Shown here: positions 1 to 8,773 of the stretch, one piece after another
Numbering within the stretch: the first letter of the stretch is position 1
How the letters are laid out: each line of letters starts with the position of its first letter
DNA from: Streptomyces thermodiastaticus
GTDB taxonomy: Bacteria > Actinomycetota > Actinomycetes > Streptomycetales > Streptomycetaceae
Assembly: GCF_014656135.1 (NCBI RefSeq)
Contig: NZ_BNBV01000021.1
Span: 1 to 64,000, forward strand
Direction: 5' to 3'
Length of the DNA: 64,000 nucleotides
Notes under the pieces: generated by a model
What the model was told of the DNA's origin: nothing
The model's input: the letters and a program-made list of their open reading frames with translations, nothing else
Database searches by the model: none
Translations under genes and position numbers: made by a program

Positions 1-901
1 CCCGGTCCCAGAACTCCACCAGCATGCGGATCAGCCGGACGACCTGGTAGCTGCCGCCGGCCGTCCACTCCGGCTCGTCCGCGTCGCCGCCCACCCACAC
101 CAGGCGGTTCATCTCACGGGCGTCGTCCGGGTCCGGGTTGGCGGTGCCGTCCTTGAAGCCGAGCAGGTTGCGCGGGGTGCCCGAGGGCCGGGGCGGGCTG
201 GTGAAGCCGTCCAGGCGCCAGCGGACCTGCGCGGCACCGCGGGTGTGCCGGGCGATGTCACGCAGCGCGTGCAGCACCGTGTCCTGCTCGTCGGCGTGCA
301 GCTGCAGGCTGAGGTCGCCGTGGCACCACTCGGGCCGCAGGTCGTCGTCGGGGAAGGACGGCATGGCCGTCAGGCGGCGCGGCCGGCGCGGAGCCAGCCC
401 GTACCGCTCGTCGAACAGGGAGGCGCCGACGCCCACGGTCACGGCCAGCGCACCGGAGGGCAGCCTGCCGCCGAGAAGGCCGGAGTCGGGGGGCGGCCCG
501 GTGATGCCGACCGGTTCGGGCGTCCCTCCCGAGGCGAGGAAGCGTGCCCGGTCGGTGAGCGTGCGCATCAGCTCGGTCAGTTCGGCCCGGCTGTCCGCGG
601 TGACGTCCAGGGCGACGAACGCGCAGGTGCGGCGCGGGAGCGCGGTGACCGACCACTGGTGGCGGCCGTGGAAGGGCGGCAGGGGCGCGCCGGCCGCGCC
701 GAAGGTGCCCGCGGCCCGTCCGGTGGCCCCGCCGGCGGGGGCGGCGGCCCCGCCCGCGGCGACGGAGGCTCCCGCGAGGGCGGCACCGCGCAGGAAGCGC
801 CGCCGTCCCAGTGCCGCCGTGCCCTGCCGCGTGCCGTCCGGTGCCCGCCGCTCCCCGTCCGGCCGCCCGGTGTCCTCCGGTTCCCGTCCCGGCACCCTCA
901 C
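1..901 (-). CDS. efeB: Dyp-type peroxidase / deferrochelatase EfeB, 3' part beyond window edge
   Basis: Secreted heme peroxidase of the EfeUOB iron-uptake system; the family acts on ferrous iron or heme outside the membrane after Tat export. The gene starts at GTG 901, which overlaps the efeO stop (GTGA), so it is translationally coupled. A twin-arginine signal (GRRRFLRGAALAG) is followed by an Ala/Gly-rich hydrophobic stretch. Dyp-family features visible are the GFKDGTANP block and the MNRLVWVGG region. The reading frame runs off the left edge near RMLVEFWDR, so the heme-ligand end is missing here because of the window, not a mutation. The annotation is firm from the Tat signal, the GFKDGTANP block and the efeO neighbour. 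Confidence 0.9.
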   Translation of the reverse strand, partial: MRVPGREPEDTGRPDGERRAPDGTRQGTAALGRRRFLRGAALAGASVAAGGAAAPAGGATGRAAGTFGAAGAPLPPFHGRHQWSVTALPRRTCAFVALDVTADSRAELTELMRTLTDRARFLASGGTPEPVGITGPPPDSGLLGGRLPSGALAVTVGVGASLFDERYGLAPRRPRRLTAMPSFPDDDLRPEWCHGDLSLQLHADEQDTVLHALRDIARHTRGAAQVRWRLDGFTSPPRPSGTPRNLLGFKDGTANPDPDDAREMNRLVWVGGDADEPEWTAGGSYQVVRLIRMLVEFWDR

Positions 902-2115
902 GCCGTCCTCCTCGGGTCGCACAGCGTGGCCACGGAGGCCAGGCGTTCCACCAGGTCACCGAAGACCGCGTCGGTCTTCTCGCGCTGGGCGCGGGTCAGC
1001 CGGCCGAGCGGGGTCCACCGGTCACCGTGGCGGAAGCCGTCCACGAGGTGCTGGGCGTGGTCCAGCTGCCGCTGCAGGTCCGCGAGATCGGCGTACCGCG
1101 TGGTGAGCAGCGGACGCAGCCGGGCCAGCACGGCACGGGTGCCGTCGAGGTCGGCGCGGGCGGTGGCGAGGCTGGTGCCGCTGCCGTAGTCGGTGCGTCC
1201 GGTCAGCTCGAACTGCACGGTGTTCTCCAGGATCTCGTGGGCGCGCAGGCCCAGTTGGGCCGGGTCCATCCGGGCCTGGGACCAGTCGTCGCGCAGGGTG
1301 GTGAGGGCGGTGACGAGCGCGGCCGCCGGGGCCTTGAGGCTGTGGGTGCTCTCGCCGTGCCACAGCCCGTACTCGATGCGGTGGAAGCCGGTGAAGTCCG
1401 GATCGTGCACGCCGCCGGGCAGTCCGGCGTCGGTGCCGTTGATCACGCCGTCCGCGTCGCCGAAGGCGTCGTAGGCCCCTCCGAGCCGCTCGTACTGCAG
1501 GTGGGCCGGCAGCCAGGCGGCACGGGCCGCGGCCGCATCGCCGCGGACGACGGCCTGCTGGAGCCGTACGGCCAGCTTCACCGCCTCGTCGAGTCCGCCG
1601 GCCACCCAGGTCTGGTAGTCGAGGGCGGGCGGGATCAGGTCGTGCGCGGTGACGGGCGAGGCGGCCGGTCCGCCCTGGCCGCGGTCGATGCGGACCGTGG
1701 GACCGGTGGCCGCGTCGACGTCCTCCGGCAGGCACCGGAAGCGGTAGGTGCCCTTGCCCAGGCGGACGGTCAGCGGGCGGGTGGTGCCGGGGCCGATGTC
1801 CTCCACCTCGCCGTAGACCGCGCCGCTCGCGGCGTCCTCCAGGAACACCTCGGCGGCCCGGTGGAAGGTGTTGTGCAGGTCGAAGACCTGCAGGCCGGGC
1901 TCGGGCGCGTCCCAGCCGCGGCCGCACCGGCCCGGCGAGACCTCGACGGTGGTGTGCGGCAGCCCGTCGGCGCCCACGTCCGCCGTCCCCGGGGTGCGCG
2001 CGGTGCGGTCGTGGGCGAGACCCACTGCCAGTGCCCCGGCCAGGACCAGGACCACCGCCAGGGCGAGCACGGCCCGCCCCCTCGGCGAGCGCAGCCCCCG
2101 GCCGGTCGACTGCAT
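898..2115 (-). CDS. efeO: Iron uptake system protein EfeO (M75/imelysin type)
   Basis: Periplasmic-side iron-binding component of EfeUOB, 405 aa. An N-terminal signal/anchor (residues about 14-34, VLALAVVLVLAGALAVGLA) precedes a cupredoxin-like domain (about 45-130) with an FDLHNTFHRAAEV segment. The C-terminal M75 peptidase/imelysin-like domain contains the family motif HRIE in GFHRIEYGLW. The start is ATG 2115 behind a GGGAGGAG ribosome site. efeB follows with a 4-base overlap. No efeU permease gene lies upstream in the window; it may be beyond the left edge. Length and domain order match actinobacterial EfeO. Confidence 0.92.
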   Translation of the reverse strand: MQSTGRGLRSPRGRAVLALAVVLVLAGALAVGLAHDRTARTPGTADVGADGLPHTTVEVSPGRCGRGWDAPEPGLQVFDLHNTFHRAAEVFLEDAASGAVYGEVEDIGPGTTRPLTVRLGKGTYRFRCLPEDVDAATGPTVRIDRGQGGPAASPVTAHDLIPPALDYQTWVAGGLDEAVKLAVRLQQAVVRGDAAAARAAWLPAHLQYERLGGAYDAFGDADGVINGTDAGLPGGVHDPDFTGFHRIEYGLWHGESTHSLKAPAAALVTALTTLRDDWSQARMDPAQLGLRAHEILENTVQFELTGRTDYGSGTSLATARADLDGTRAVLARLRPLLTTRYADLADLQRQLDHAQHLVDGFRHGDRWTPLGRLTRAQREKTDAVFGDLVERLASVATLCDPRRTA

Positions 2116-2311
2116 GCGGACTCCTCCCCCGGTAGGGCATGGATGATCACGTCATGGTAGGCAACAGCCCTGCCCATGAACACAGATGAGCAACCGAAAG
2201 GCCGACGCCCCGCTGCGGGCAGGCGAGCGGGGCCCGTTGACCGCTGAGATCGAAAGATTGCGAACAGGTCCTTACCAATGAGATCGTCAAGCCTCGTATA
2301 GTGACCGACAG

Positions 2312-2341
2312 TTGACTGCCACCTATCGCACCCCCTAGCCA
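2312..2341 (+). promoter_or_regulatory. Candidate promoter of the conservon
   Basis: A TTGACT hexamer at 2312-2317 and TAGCCA at 2336-2341 are spaced by 18 bases, about 70 bases before cvnA. The surrounding 2240-2320 is visibly richer in A/T than the coding DNA. A second -10-like TATAGT lies at 2297-2302. This is inferred from sequence only. Confidence 0.35.
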
Positions 2342-2408
2342 GGACCTGCCCACGGACAGACCGAGGGCCGCCCTCCCGCGAGCGGCGGCCCGCCCGAGGA
2401 CCCGATTG

Positions 2409-4010
2409 ATGACCGCCCCCACGCCTCGCGGCGAGCGCCCAGCCCTCCGTACGCTGCTCCCCCTGCCCTTCCTGACGGCCGTCGTGGCCTTCGCCGCGGC
2501 CGCGGTGCTGGTCACGACGGCACCGGAAGCCGCCCGCACCCGGCTCGCCTGGGGCACCGGCGGCGGAGCCGTGGTACTGGTGATCGCCGTGTTCGCGGCG
2601 GTACGGGCGGCACGGACCACGCGGATCACCCGGCAGCGGCTGGAGTCGACGCGGCAGGAGGCCGACCGCCTGCGCCAGGAGAACGCGCGGCTGACCACCC
2701 AGACGCACCGCGAGCGGCAGCAGCTGTCGGACGAACTCGCACGTCAGCGCGCCGAGTACGCCCAGTCGCTGGCCCAGGACAGGGCCCGGCTGGAGGAGGA
2801 GAGCGCCCGCGAGCTGCGCCGCCTCACCGAGGAGAACGCCCGCCTGGCCGAGGAGCTGAAGCAGTCCCGGCGGGCCCGTGACGCCGCGGTCTCCGCGACC
2901 GCCAGCGTGGCCGGCCGGATGCAGGCGCTGACCACCGCCATGCTCGCCGACCTGCGGGCCATGGAGGAGCGCCACTCCGACGAGCAGGTCCTGGCGGACC
3001 TGCTGCACCTGGACCACCGCACCGCGCAGGCCGGCAGGCTGGCCGACTCCATCGCGGTGCTCACCGGCGCCCGTTCGGGCCGCCGCTGGGCGCGGCCCAT
3101 CCCGATGGAGTCGATCCTGCGCGGTGCCATGGGCCGGATCGGCGCCTACCGCCGCGTGCGGGTGCACGCCACCAGCGAGGCCGCCGTGGCCGGGCACGCC
3201 GCCGAGGGCGTGATGCACGCGCTGGCCGAGATCCTCGACAACGCCGCCAACTTCTCGCCGCCGACCTCCGAGGTGCACGTCTACGTCGAGGAGGTGCCCG
3301 CCGGCGTCATCGTGTCCGTGGAGGACAGCGGCCTGGTCATGGGCGAGGTCCAGCTGCGCCGTGCCGAGCGGGCCGTCTCCGGCGAGGTCGAGGGCCTGGG
3401 CGGTCTGACCGGCACCCGGCTCGGGCTGGCCGTCGTCGGCCGTCTGGCCCGCAAGTACGGCCTGAAGGTGTCCTTCCGGCCGTCCGCACGGGGCGGCACC
3501 GGGGTGCTGGTCCTGCTCCCGCAGGAGATCCTCGCCTCGCCCGCCGCCGCGTCCTCCGGGCCGGCACAGCCGACCCGTACGGCTCCGAAGGAGGACCGGG
3601 ACACCCGCGCCGCCGCCGACGCACCGCGACAGGAACGGCCGGCCCCCGCTCCCGCTCCTGAGCCGGTGCACGAGAGCCCGCCGGACGGCACCGACGGCGA
3701 CACCGCCGAGCGCGTGGCGGGCCTGCCGCGGCGGCGCCGCGGCCGCACGTTGGCCGAGGCCGAACGCGCCCGCGCCGCCGCCCGCTCCTCCGCGCCGCGC
3801 TCCGCGTCCGGCCCCCAGGACGCGAAGACCCGCGTCGCGCGCTTCAGCAGCTTCCGCAAGGCCGTGCGCGCGAGCGGTCCCGGGCAGCCGGCGCCGCCCG
3901 GCACCGCCGACGGGCAGCCGGCGCCCGAGAGCGACACCGCTCCCCCGGCCGACGCGGCCCCCACCACGTCCCACCCCTACGCGCATCCGGAAGGCGACAC
4001 CACTTCATGA
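2409..4010 (+). CDS. cvnA: Conservon protein CvnA, sensor-kinase-like ATP-binding membrane protein
   Basis: First gene of a cvn operon; CvnA proteins are histidine-kinase-like membrane sensors that assemble with CvnB, C and D at the membrane. Two hydrophobic segments (about residues 13-38 and 48-66) are followed by a long Arg/Glu/Gln-rich coiled coil (about 72-165). A HATPase_c domain follows, with its N-box ILDNAANFSPP near residue 274 and a VEDSGLVM G-box. No recognisable phospho-acceptor H-box is seen, as is usual for this family. The last 150 residues are Pro/Ala/Arg-rich and probably disordered. I chose ATG 2409, 8 bases after GAGGA, over the adjacent in-frame TTG at 2406. Confidence 0.9.
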   Translation: MTAPTPRGERPALRTLLPLPFLTAVVAFAAAAVLVTTAPEAARTRLAWGTGGGAVVLVIAVFAAVRAARTTRITRQRLESTRQEADRLRQENARLTTQTHRERQQLSDELARQRAEYAQSLAQDRARLEEESARELRRLTEENARLAEELKQSRRARDAAVSATASVAGRMQALTTAMLADLRAMEERHSDEQVLADLLHLDHRTAQAGRLADSIAVLTGARSGRRWARPIPMESILRGAMGRIGAYRRVRVHATSEAAVAGHAAEGVMHALAEILDNAANFSPPTSEVHVYVEEVPAGVIVSVEDSGLVMGEVQLRRAERAVSGEVEGLGGLTGTRLGLAVVGRLARKYGLKVSFRPSARGGTGVLVLLPQEILASPAAASSGPAQPTRTAPKEDRDTRAAADAPRQERPAPAPAPEPVHESPPDGTDGDTAERVAGLPRRRRGRTLAEAERARAAARSSAPRSASGPQDAKTRVARFSSFRKAVRASGPGQPAPPGTADGQPAPESDTAPPADAAPTTSHPYAHPEGDTTS

Positions 4011-4414
4011 CCGGCCAGACCACCGCCGACGACAAGCTCACCTGGCTCCTGCAGGGCCTGTTGGAGCGGACCCCGGGGACCCGGCACGCGCTCGTACTGT
4101 CCCGCGACGGGCTGAAGCTGTGCCGCACCCCCGAGCTGACGGTCGACCAGGCCGACCAGCTCGCCGCGATCGCCGCCGGCATCCAGTCGCTGTCCCACGG
4201 CGCCTCCGCCGAGTTCGGCGACGGCAGCGGCGGCGTGCGCTCGGCGATGACCGAGTTCTACGGCGGCGTGCTGTTCATCGTGGAGGCCGGTGAGGGCGCG
4301 CACCTGGCCGTGATCACCGACGAGGACGCGGACGCCGGGCTCGTGGGGCACAACATGAGCGAACTGGTCGAGCAGCTGGGCGAGCACCTCACTGCTCAGC
4401 CCCGGACGTCATGA
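4007..4414 (+). CDS. cvnB: Conservon protein CvnB, roadblock/LC7 domain
   Basis: A 135-aa single-domain roadblock/LC7 protein. In conservons it is the partner linking the CvnA sensor with the CvnD GTPase, by analogy with MglB acting on MglA. ATG 4007 overlaps the cvnA stop by 4 bases, so the two are translationally coupled. The WLLQGLLERTPGTRHALVLS start, the central MTEFYGGVLFIVEAGEGAHL strand region and the overall length are typical of streptomycete CvnB. Nothing unusual is seen. Confidence 0.92.
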   Translation: MTGQTTADDKLTWLLQGLLERTPGTRHALVLSRDGLKLCRTPELTVDQADQLAAIAAGIQSLSHGASAEFGDGSGGVRSAMTEFYGGVLFIVEAGEGAHLAVITDEDADAGLVGHNMSELVEQLGEHLTAQPRTS

Positions 4415-4758
4415 CCCGGCCGGGCAGGGACGACGCCCCGGATCGGCTGTACACGATCACCGGCGGACGTACCAGCACGGGCCCCGACGACCCCTTCGAC
4501 CTGGTCACCCTGGTCGTCGCGGAGTCGGACCCGGTGCCGGGCATGCAGTCCGAGCACGCCGCGATCCTGCGCATGACCCGCTTCCCCACGGCCGTGGTGG
4601 AGATCTCCGCCGAGCTGCGTCTGCCCGTGAGCATCACCAAGGTGCTGCTGTGCGACCTGCTGGCGGCGGGCCGGGTCAGTGCCCGGCATCCGCGCACGGC
4701 AGCCGTTTACGACCCCGACATCCTGGAGCAGGTGCTCGTTGGACTCCGCAATCTCTGA
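4411..4758 (+). CDS. cvnC: Conservon protein CvnC, DUF742
   Basis: A 115-aa DUF742 protein, the third member of the conservon. It begins with the family pattern RLYTITGGRT and carries a predicted winged-helix-like C-terminal part (VEISAELRLPVSITKVLLCDL). The exact biochemical role of DUF742 is not established; it is thought to belong to the membrane signalling complex. ATG 4411 overlaps the cvnB stop (ATGA). Its 3' end overlaps the start of cvnD. Confidence 0.92.
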   Translation: MTRPGRDDAPDRLYTITGGRTSTGPDDPFDLVTLVVAESDPVPGMQSEHAAILRMTRFPTAVVEISAELRLPVSITKVLLCDLLAAGRVSARHPRTAAVYDPDILEQVLVGLRNL

Positions 4759-5365
4759 GGCGCGCACCCCGCTGGGTGCCCAGGCAGACAACGGCCTGAA
4801 GATCGTGGTCGTGGGCGGCTTCGGCGTCGGCAAGACCACTCTGGTCCGCTCGGTCAGCGAGATCCGCCCCCTCAACACCGAGGAGACGATGACCCAGGCG
4901 GGCGAGCATGTGGACGACCTCACCGGTGTCCGCGGCAAGACCGCCACGACCGTGGCCTTCGACTTCGGCCGTATCACGCTGGACGCGCGCAATGTGCTGT
5001 ACCTGTTCGGCGCGCCCGGCCAGGAACGGTTCTGGTTCCTGTGGGACCGGCTGTTCTCCGGCACGCTCGGCGCCGTCGTGCTGGTGGACACGCGCCGCAT
5101 CGACGACTCGTGGTACGCCATCGACCGCCTGGAGCACCACGGCACGCCGTTCATCGTGGCCTGCAACGACTTCGGCGGCCCCCGGTACAGCCACGACGAG
5201 GTCCGCCAGGCCCTCGACCTCGATCCCCGGGTGCCGCTGGTGGACTGCGACGCACGCTCACGCGAGTCCTGCAAGCAGGTCCTCATCACGCTCGTCGAGC
5301 ACCTGAAGAACCAGTACACCGGTCAGGCCGCGCGGTCGGCCCTGCCCCCACAGGAGTTGGTGTGA
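4739..5365 (+). CDS. cvnD: Conservon protein CvnD, small Ras/MglA-like GTPase
   Basis: A GTP-binding switch protein of the conservon, 208 aa. It has a Walker A motif GGFGVGKTT at about residues 24-32, a TAT switch-I-like segment, the switch-II block GAPGQERFWFLWD, and a CNDF motif in place of the canonical NKxD guanine-specificity motif. The start is taken as TTG 4739 (MDSAISEA), inside the last codons of cvnC, with GGAGCAGG about 8 bases upstream. The same frame stays open further 5', but that part overlaps most of the cvnC end and is not CvnD-like. The gene ends in a GTGA overlap with the P450. Confidence 0.9.
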   Translation: MDSAISEARTPLGAQADNGLKIVVVGGFGVGKTTLVRSVSEIRPLNTEETMTQAGEHVDDLTGVRGKTATTVAFDFGRITLDARNVLYLFGAPGQERFWFLWDRLFSGTLGAVVLVDTRRIDDSWYAIDRLEHHGTPFIVACNDFGGPRYSHDEVRQALDLDPRVPLVDCDARSRESCKQVLITLVEHLKNQYTGQAARSALPPQELV

Positions 5366-6579
5366 TCCCTGACGCCGTTCCGCTCAGCGGCCCGGAGTTC
5401 CAGAGCGATCCCGCCCGCGTGTACCGCGAGATGCGGCGCACGCACGGGCCGGTCGTCCCGGTGCTGCTCGACGGCGGCATCCCGGCCTGGCTGGTACTGG
5501 GCTACCGCGAACTGCACCAGGTCTCCGGTGATCCGGTGCTGTTCAGCCGCGATTCCGATCTGTGGAGCCAGTGGGAGAACATCCCCGAGGACTGGCCGCT
5601 GCTGCCGATGATCGGCCACAAGCAGCCGTCGATCCTGTACACGGTCGGCGAGCGGCACCGGGAGCGCGCGGCGATGCTCTCCGAGGCGCTGGAGGCGGTG
5701 GACCCGACCGAACTGCGCCGGCACTCCGAGCGGTTCGCCGACGAGCTGATCGACGCGGTGTGCTCCCGGGGCGAGGCCGACCTGATCGGCGACTACGCGA
5801 TGCTGCTGCCGGTGCGGGTGCTGGCCCGGCTGTACGGGTTCTCCGACGAGGAGGGCCCGGCCCTGGTCACCGCCCTGAACGACATGATCGACGGCCGTGA
5901 ACGGGCGCTCGACGGCCAGGCGTACCTGGCCAAGTCCATGGCGGAGCTGCTCGTCGCGCGCACGGAGCAGCCGGAGGACGACGTGGCCTCCCGGCTGCTC
6001 GCCGGCAACCGCGGGTTCTCCGACCGGGAACTGGCCGAGGACCTGATGGTGATGATGGCGGCCGGCCATCAGCCCACCGCGGACTGGATCGGCAACTCGC
6101 TGCGCCTGATGCTCACCGACGACCGTTTCGCCGCGTCCCTGTTCGGCGGCCGCAACAGCATCGCCGAGGCCATGAACGAGGTGCTGTGGGAGGACACCCC
6201 CACGCAGAACGTCGCCGGGCGCTGGGCGTCCCGGGACACCCAGCTCGGCGGCCGCCACATCCACGCCGGCGACATGCTGGTGCTCGGCCTGCAGGGCGCC
6301 AACTCCGACCCGCAGGTGCGCACCCACGGTTCGGCGCTGACCGGTGGCAACAGCGCCCACTTCTCCTTCGGCCACGGCGAGCACCGCTGCCCCTTCCCCG
6401 CTCAGGAGATCGCCGAGGTGATCGCGCGGAAGGGCATCGAGGTGGTGCTGGACCGGCTGCCGGACATCGATCTAGCGGTGCCCGCCGAGGCCCTTACCCG
6501 CCGTCCCTCGCCCTGGCTGCGAGGGCTCACCGAGTTGCCCGTACGGTTCACCGCGACCCCTGCCCTGAAAGGCGGCTGA
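5362..6579 (+). CDS. Cytochrome P450, CYP157-like (EXXR-less), conservon associated
   Basis: A 405-aa P450 starting at GTG 5362, overlapping the cvnD stop. The heme-ligand loop FGHGEHRCP is intact, with Cys near residue 343. The I-helix reads MMAAGHQPTADWIG, without the usual acid-Thr pair. At the K-helix, where nearly all P450s have EXXR, the sequence is E273-V-L-W276, so the Arg is missing. This combination is known from the streptomycete CYP157 family, which lies beside CYP154 genes in conservons. Its substrate is unknown. It may be a partner or regulator of the next P450 rather than an independent oxygenase; that is inference. Confidence 0.88.
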   Translation: MIPDAVPLSGPEFQSDPARVYREMRRTHGPVVPVLLDGGIPAWLVLGYRELHQVSGDPVLFSRDSDLWSQWENIPEDWPLLPMIGHKQPSILYTVGERHRERAAMLSEALEAVDPTELRRHSERFADELIDAVCSRGEADLIGDYAMLLPVRVLARLYGFSDEEGPALVTALNDMIDGRERALDGQAYLAKSMAELLVARTEQPEDDVASRLLAGNRGFSDRELAEDLMVMMAAGHQPTADWIGNSLRLMLTDDRFAASLFGGRNSIAEAMNEVLWEDTPTQNVAGRWASRDTQLGGRHIHAGDMLVLGLQGANSDPQVRTHGSALTGGNSAHFSFGHGEHRCPFPAQEIAEVIARKGIEVVLDRLPDIDLAVPAEALTRRPSPWLRGLTELPVRFTATPALKGG

Positions 6580-6581
6580 CG

Positions 6582-7838
6582 ATGACAACCGGCACCACAG
6601 GCACCACCGGCACGACCATCGGCAACGACACCTCCCGCATCGTCCTCGATCCTTTCGTGACCGATCTGAACGGCGAGAGCGCCCGGCTGCGCGCGGCCGG
6701 GCCGCTCGCCGCGGTGGAACTGCCGGGCGGTGTCCCGGTGTGGGCGGTCACCCATCACGCCGAGGCCAAGGCGCTGCTGACCGACCCCCGGCTGGTGAAG
6801 GACATCGACGTCTGGACGGCGTGGCAGCGCGGCGAGATACCGGGCGACTGGCCGCTGATCGGCCTGGCCAACCCGGGCCCGTCGATGCTCACCGTGGACG
6901 GCGCCGAGCACCGCCGGCTGCGCACGCTGGTCGCGCAGGCGCTCACGCCGCGCCGGGTGGAGCACATGCGCGGGCGGATCGAGCAGCTCACCGGGGAACT
7001 GCTGGACGCCCTGCCGCTGGATCAGGACGTGGTCGATCTGAAGGCCGAGTTCGCCTATCCGCTGCCGATGTACGTCATCGCGGATCTGATGGGCATCGAC
7101 ACGTCGCTGCTGCCCCGGCTGAAGGTGCTGTTCGACAAGTTCTTCTCCACCCAGACCCCGCCCGAAGAGGTCGGCGCGACGCTGCGAGAGCTGGCACAGC
7201 TGATGGGCGACACGGTCGCCGCGAAACGTCGGTCGCCCGGTGACGACCTCACCAGCGCGCTGATCGCGGCCTCCGAGAACGGCGACCAGCTCACCGACGA
7301 GGAGATCGTCTCCACGCTGCAGCTGCTGGTCGCGGCCGGCCACGAGACGACCATCTCGCTGATCGTCAACGCGGTGGTCAATCTCTCCACGCACCCCGAG
7401 CAGCGTGCGCTGGTGCTCTCCGGACAGGCCGAGTGGTCCGCGGTGATCGAGGAGACGCTGCGGTACTCCGCACCCACCTCGCACGTGCTGATCCGGTTCG
7501 CGACCGAGGACGTCCCGGTCGGCGACCGCGTCATCCCGAAGGGCGACGCGCTGATCGTCTCCTACGGGGCGATCGGCCGCGACGAGCAGGCGCACGGACC
7601 GTCCGCGGGCGTCTTCGACATCACCCGTGAGACGAAGAACCGTCACATCTCCTTCGGCCACGGGCCGCACGTCTGCCCGGGCGCCGCGTTGTCGCGGCTG
7701 GAGGCGGGTGTCGCGCTGCCCGCGCTGTACGCCCGCTTCCCGCGGCTCGACCTGGCGGTGCCCGCCAGCGAGCTGCGCAACAAGCCGGTGGTCACCCAGA
7801 ACGACCTGTTCGAGCTGCCGGTGCGCCTGCGGCCGTAG
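6582..7838 (+). CDS. Cytochrome P450, CYP154-like, conservon associated
   Basis: A 418-aa P450 that follows the previous gene by 2 bases, with GAAAGG upstream of ATG 6582. All canonical elements are present: the I-helix AAGHETT, K-helix EXXR (E291-T-L-R294) and the heme loop FGHGPHVCPG with Cys near residue 365. The N-terminus has a short low-complexity run of Thr/Gly (MTTGTTGTTGTT). The pairing of this complete P450 with an EXXR-less one immediately 3' of cvnD is the classical CYP157/CYP154 conservon layout. The substrate cannot be deduced from sequence. Confidence 0.92.
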   Translation: MTTGTTGTTGTTIGNDTSRIVLDPFVTDLNGESARLRAAGPLAAVELPGGVPVWAVTHHAEAKALLTDPRLVKDIDVWTAWQRGEIPGDWPLIGLANPGPSMLTVDGAEHRRLRTLVAQALTPRRVEHMRGRIEQLTGELLDALPLDQDVVDLKAEFAYPLPMYVIADLMGIDTSLLPRLKVLFDKFFSTQTPPEEVGATLRELAQLMGDTVAAKRRSPGDDLTSALIAASENGDQLTDEEIVSTLQLLVAAGHETTISLIVNAVVNLSTHPEQRALVLSGQAEWSAVIEETLRYSAPTSHVLIRFATEDVPVGDRVIPKGDALIVSYGAIGRDEQAHGPSAGVFDITRETKNRHISFGHGPHVCPGAALSRLEAGVALPALYARFPRLDLAVPASELRNKPVVTQNDLFELPVRLRP

Positions 7839-8184
7839 CACCGCCTCACGGAGCGGCGCGCCTGAGGCGGCAGCACCGCTTCCCGGACGACGCGCGGTGC
7901 CCGGCGTCCCGTTGCGGGTGTCGGGCACCGCGTGTGCGCGTGGAGCGCCGGGCAGGGGCCCCGCCTCTGTGTCTCCCCGCGTCTCACGCGTCTTCCCCGG
8001 GGCTCCCCGCGGCAAACGGGAGGCCTCTCCCAGGACCACCGACGCGCGTTTCCTCGGAACACCGACGCGCGTGTCCGGCCTGTGCGGGGCACGGGGCCGG
8101 GCGGTGCGTCCGTGGTGGACCCGCACCGGGGGCGGCGCGCGCCGAGCCGTGTGCGCCGCCCCCCGGTTGCCGTATCACTCCTGC
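7839..8184. other. Intergenic stretch, no gene seen
   Basis: These 346 bases separate the P450 gene from the next minus-strand gene. The open frames crossing it lack a start with a ribosome site and show no family resemblance. GACGCGCG occurs twice around 8040-8075. No convincing rho-independent terminator is visible. Confidence 0.5.
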
Positions 8185-8406
8185 TCAGCCCTGGCCGCGG
8201 GACAGGCCGTGCGGGGGGACCACGGTGGGTGCGGCCTCGTCGTGGGCCGGGCCGGTGGCGGTGGTCGCCGGCCCGTTGTCCCCCGCCGCCTTGCCGCTGT
8301 CCTCCGCCGCCCGGGACGGCTGCAGCGGGCCGAGCAGCAGACCGCCGCCCAGGGCCAGCACGGCCACCACCTGCCGCCCGCCGATACGTCCCACATGACC
8401 GGACAA
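8185..8406 (-). CDS. Small membrane or secreted protein, unknown
   Basis: A 73-aa protein starting at TTG 8406, 7 bases after a strong GGAGGTG ribosome site. One hydrophobic segment near the N-terminus (VVAVLALGGGLLLGPL) is followed by a hydrophilic Ala/Asp/Thr-rich tail ending PPHGLSRGQG. This could be a signal peptide with a short exported tail, or a single-pass anchor. I do not recognise a family. The same frame is open upstream to 8598, but that part has no ribosome site and no protein-like character. The gene is divergent from the FUSC gene. Confidence 0.5.
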   Translation of the reverse strand: MSGHVGRIGGRQVVAVLALGGGLLLGPLQPSRAAEDSGKAAGDNGPATTATGPAHDEAAPTVVPPHGLSRGQG

Positions 8407-8600
8407 ACGTCCACCTCCCTGTCGCCTCACCGGGCCGTCGTGCCCGGCACAGGGAGGCTGGCAGATCCGGCGTCCGGGCATCCGCCGGTCTTCTGCGGCT
8501 CCCACGGACGGGGGACGGCCGTGCGGCCGGATGACGAACAGGTGTGCCGGTCCCGGTCCTGGTGCGCCGAACCGGGCGAATCCTCGTGTTCCGACCACCC

Positions 8601-8633
8601 CGGCCGCTCCGCCCGCGCCCGGCGGAGCGGCCG
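8601..8633. repeat. Perfect 13-bp inverted repeat (hairpin)
   Basis: CGGCCGCTCCGCC at 8601-8613 is perfectly mirrored at 8621-8633 around a 7-base loop. It sits between two divergent genes, so it is not a simple 3' terminator of either. It could form a structured leader ahead of the FUSC gene, or be a terminator of an unseen transcript. Confidence 0.5.
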
Positions 8634-8695
8634 AACCGGCCGGTCAGGCCCTACTCATGCACCGAGCGCATGGACATGGCCCGCATCCGGCATTG

Positions 8696-8707
8696 GACGC
8701 ATGCGTC
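8696..8707. promoter_or_regulatory. 12-bp palindrome upstream of FUSC gene, candidate operator
   Basis: GACGCATGCGTC is a perfect palindrome about 66 bases before the FUSC start. The LysR-type regulator encoded just downstream of the FUSC gene is a reasonable candidate to bind here. That assignment is inference. Confidence 0.35.
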
Positions 8708-8773
8708 GGATTGATCAACCCTGGAAGGGAACGCAGCTTCCCCGTTCCCTCACCCAAGGAGTCCGATCCGTCG

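Noticed and set aside
2340..2408. TTG 2406 as the cvnA start
   Set aside because: The adjacent in-frame ATG 2409 has better spacing from GAGGA and is the commoner start codon.
1770..3986. Minus-strand open frame of 738 codons
   Set aside because: Antisense to cvnA, and out of frame over efeO; composition is Arg/Gly/Pro-rich.
4679..4738. Upstream extension of cvnD
   Set aside because: The 20 extra residues are cvnC read in another frame; TTG 4739 has the ribosome site and gives the family start.
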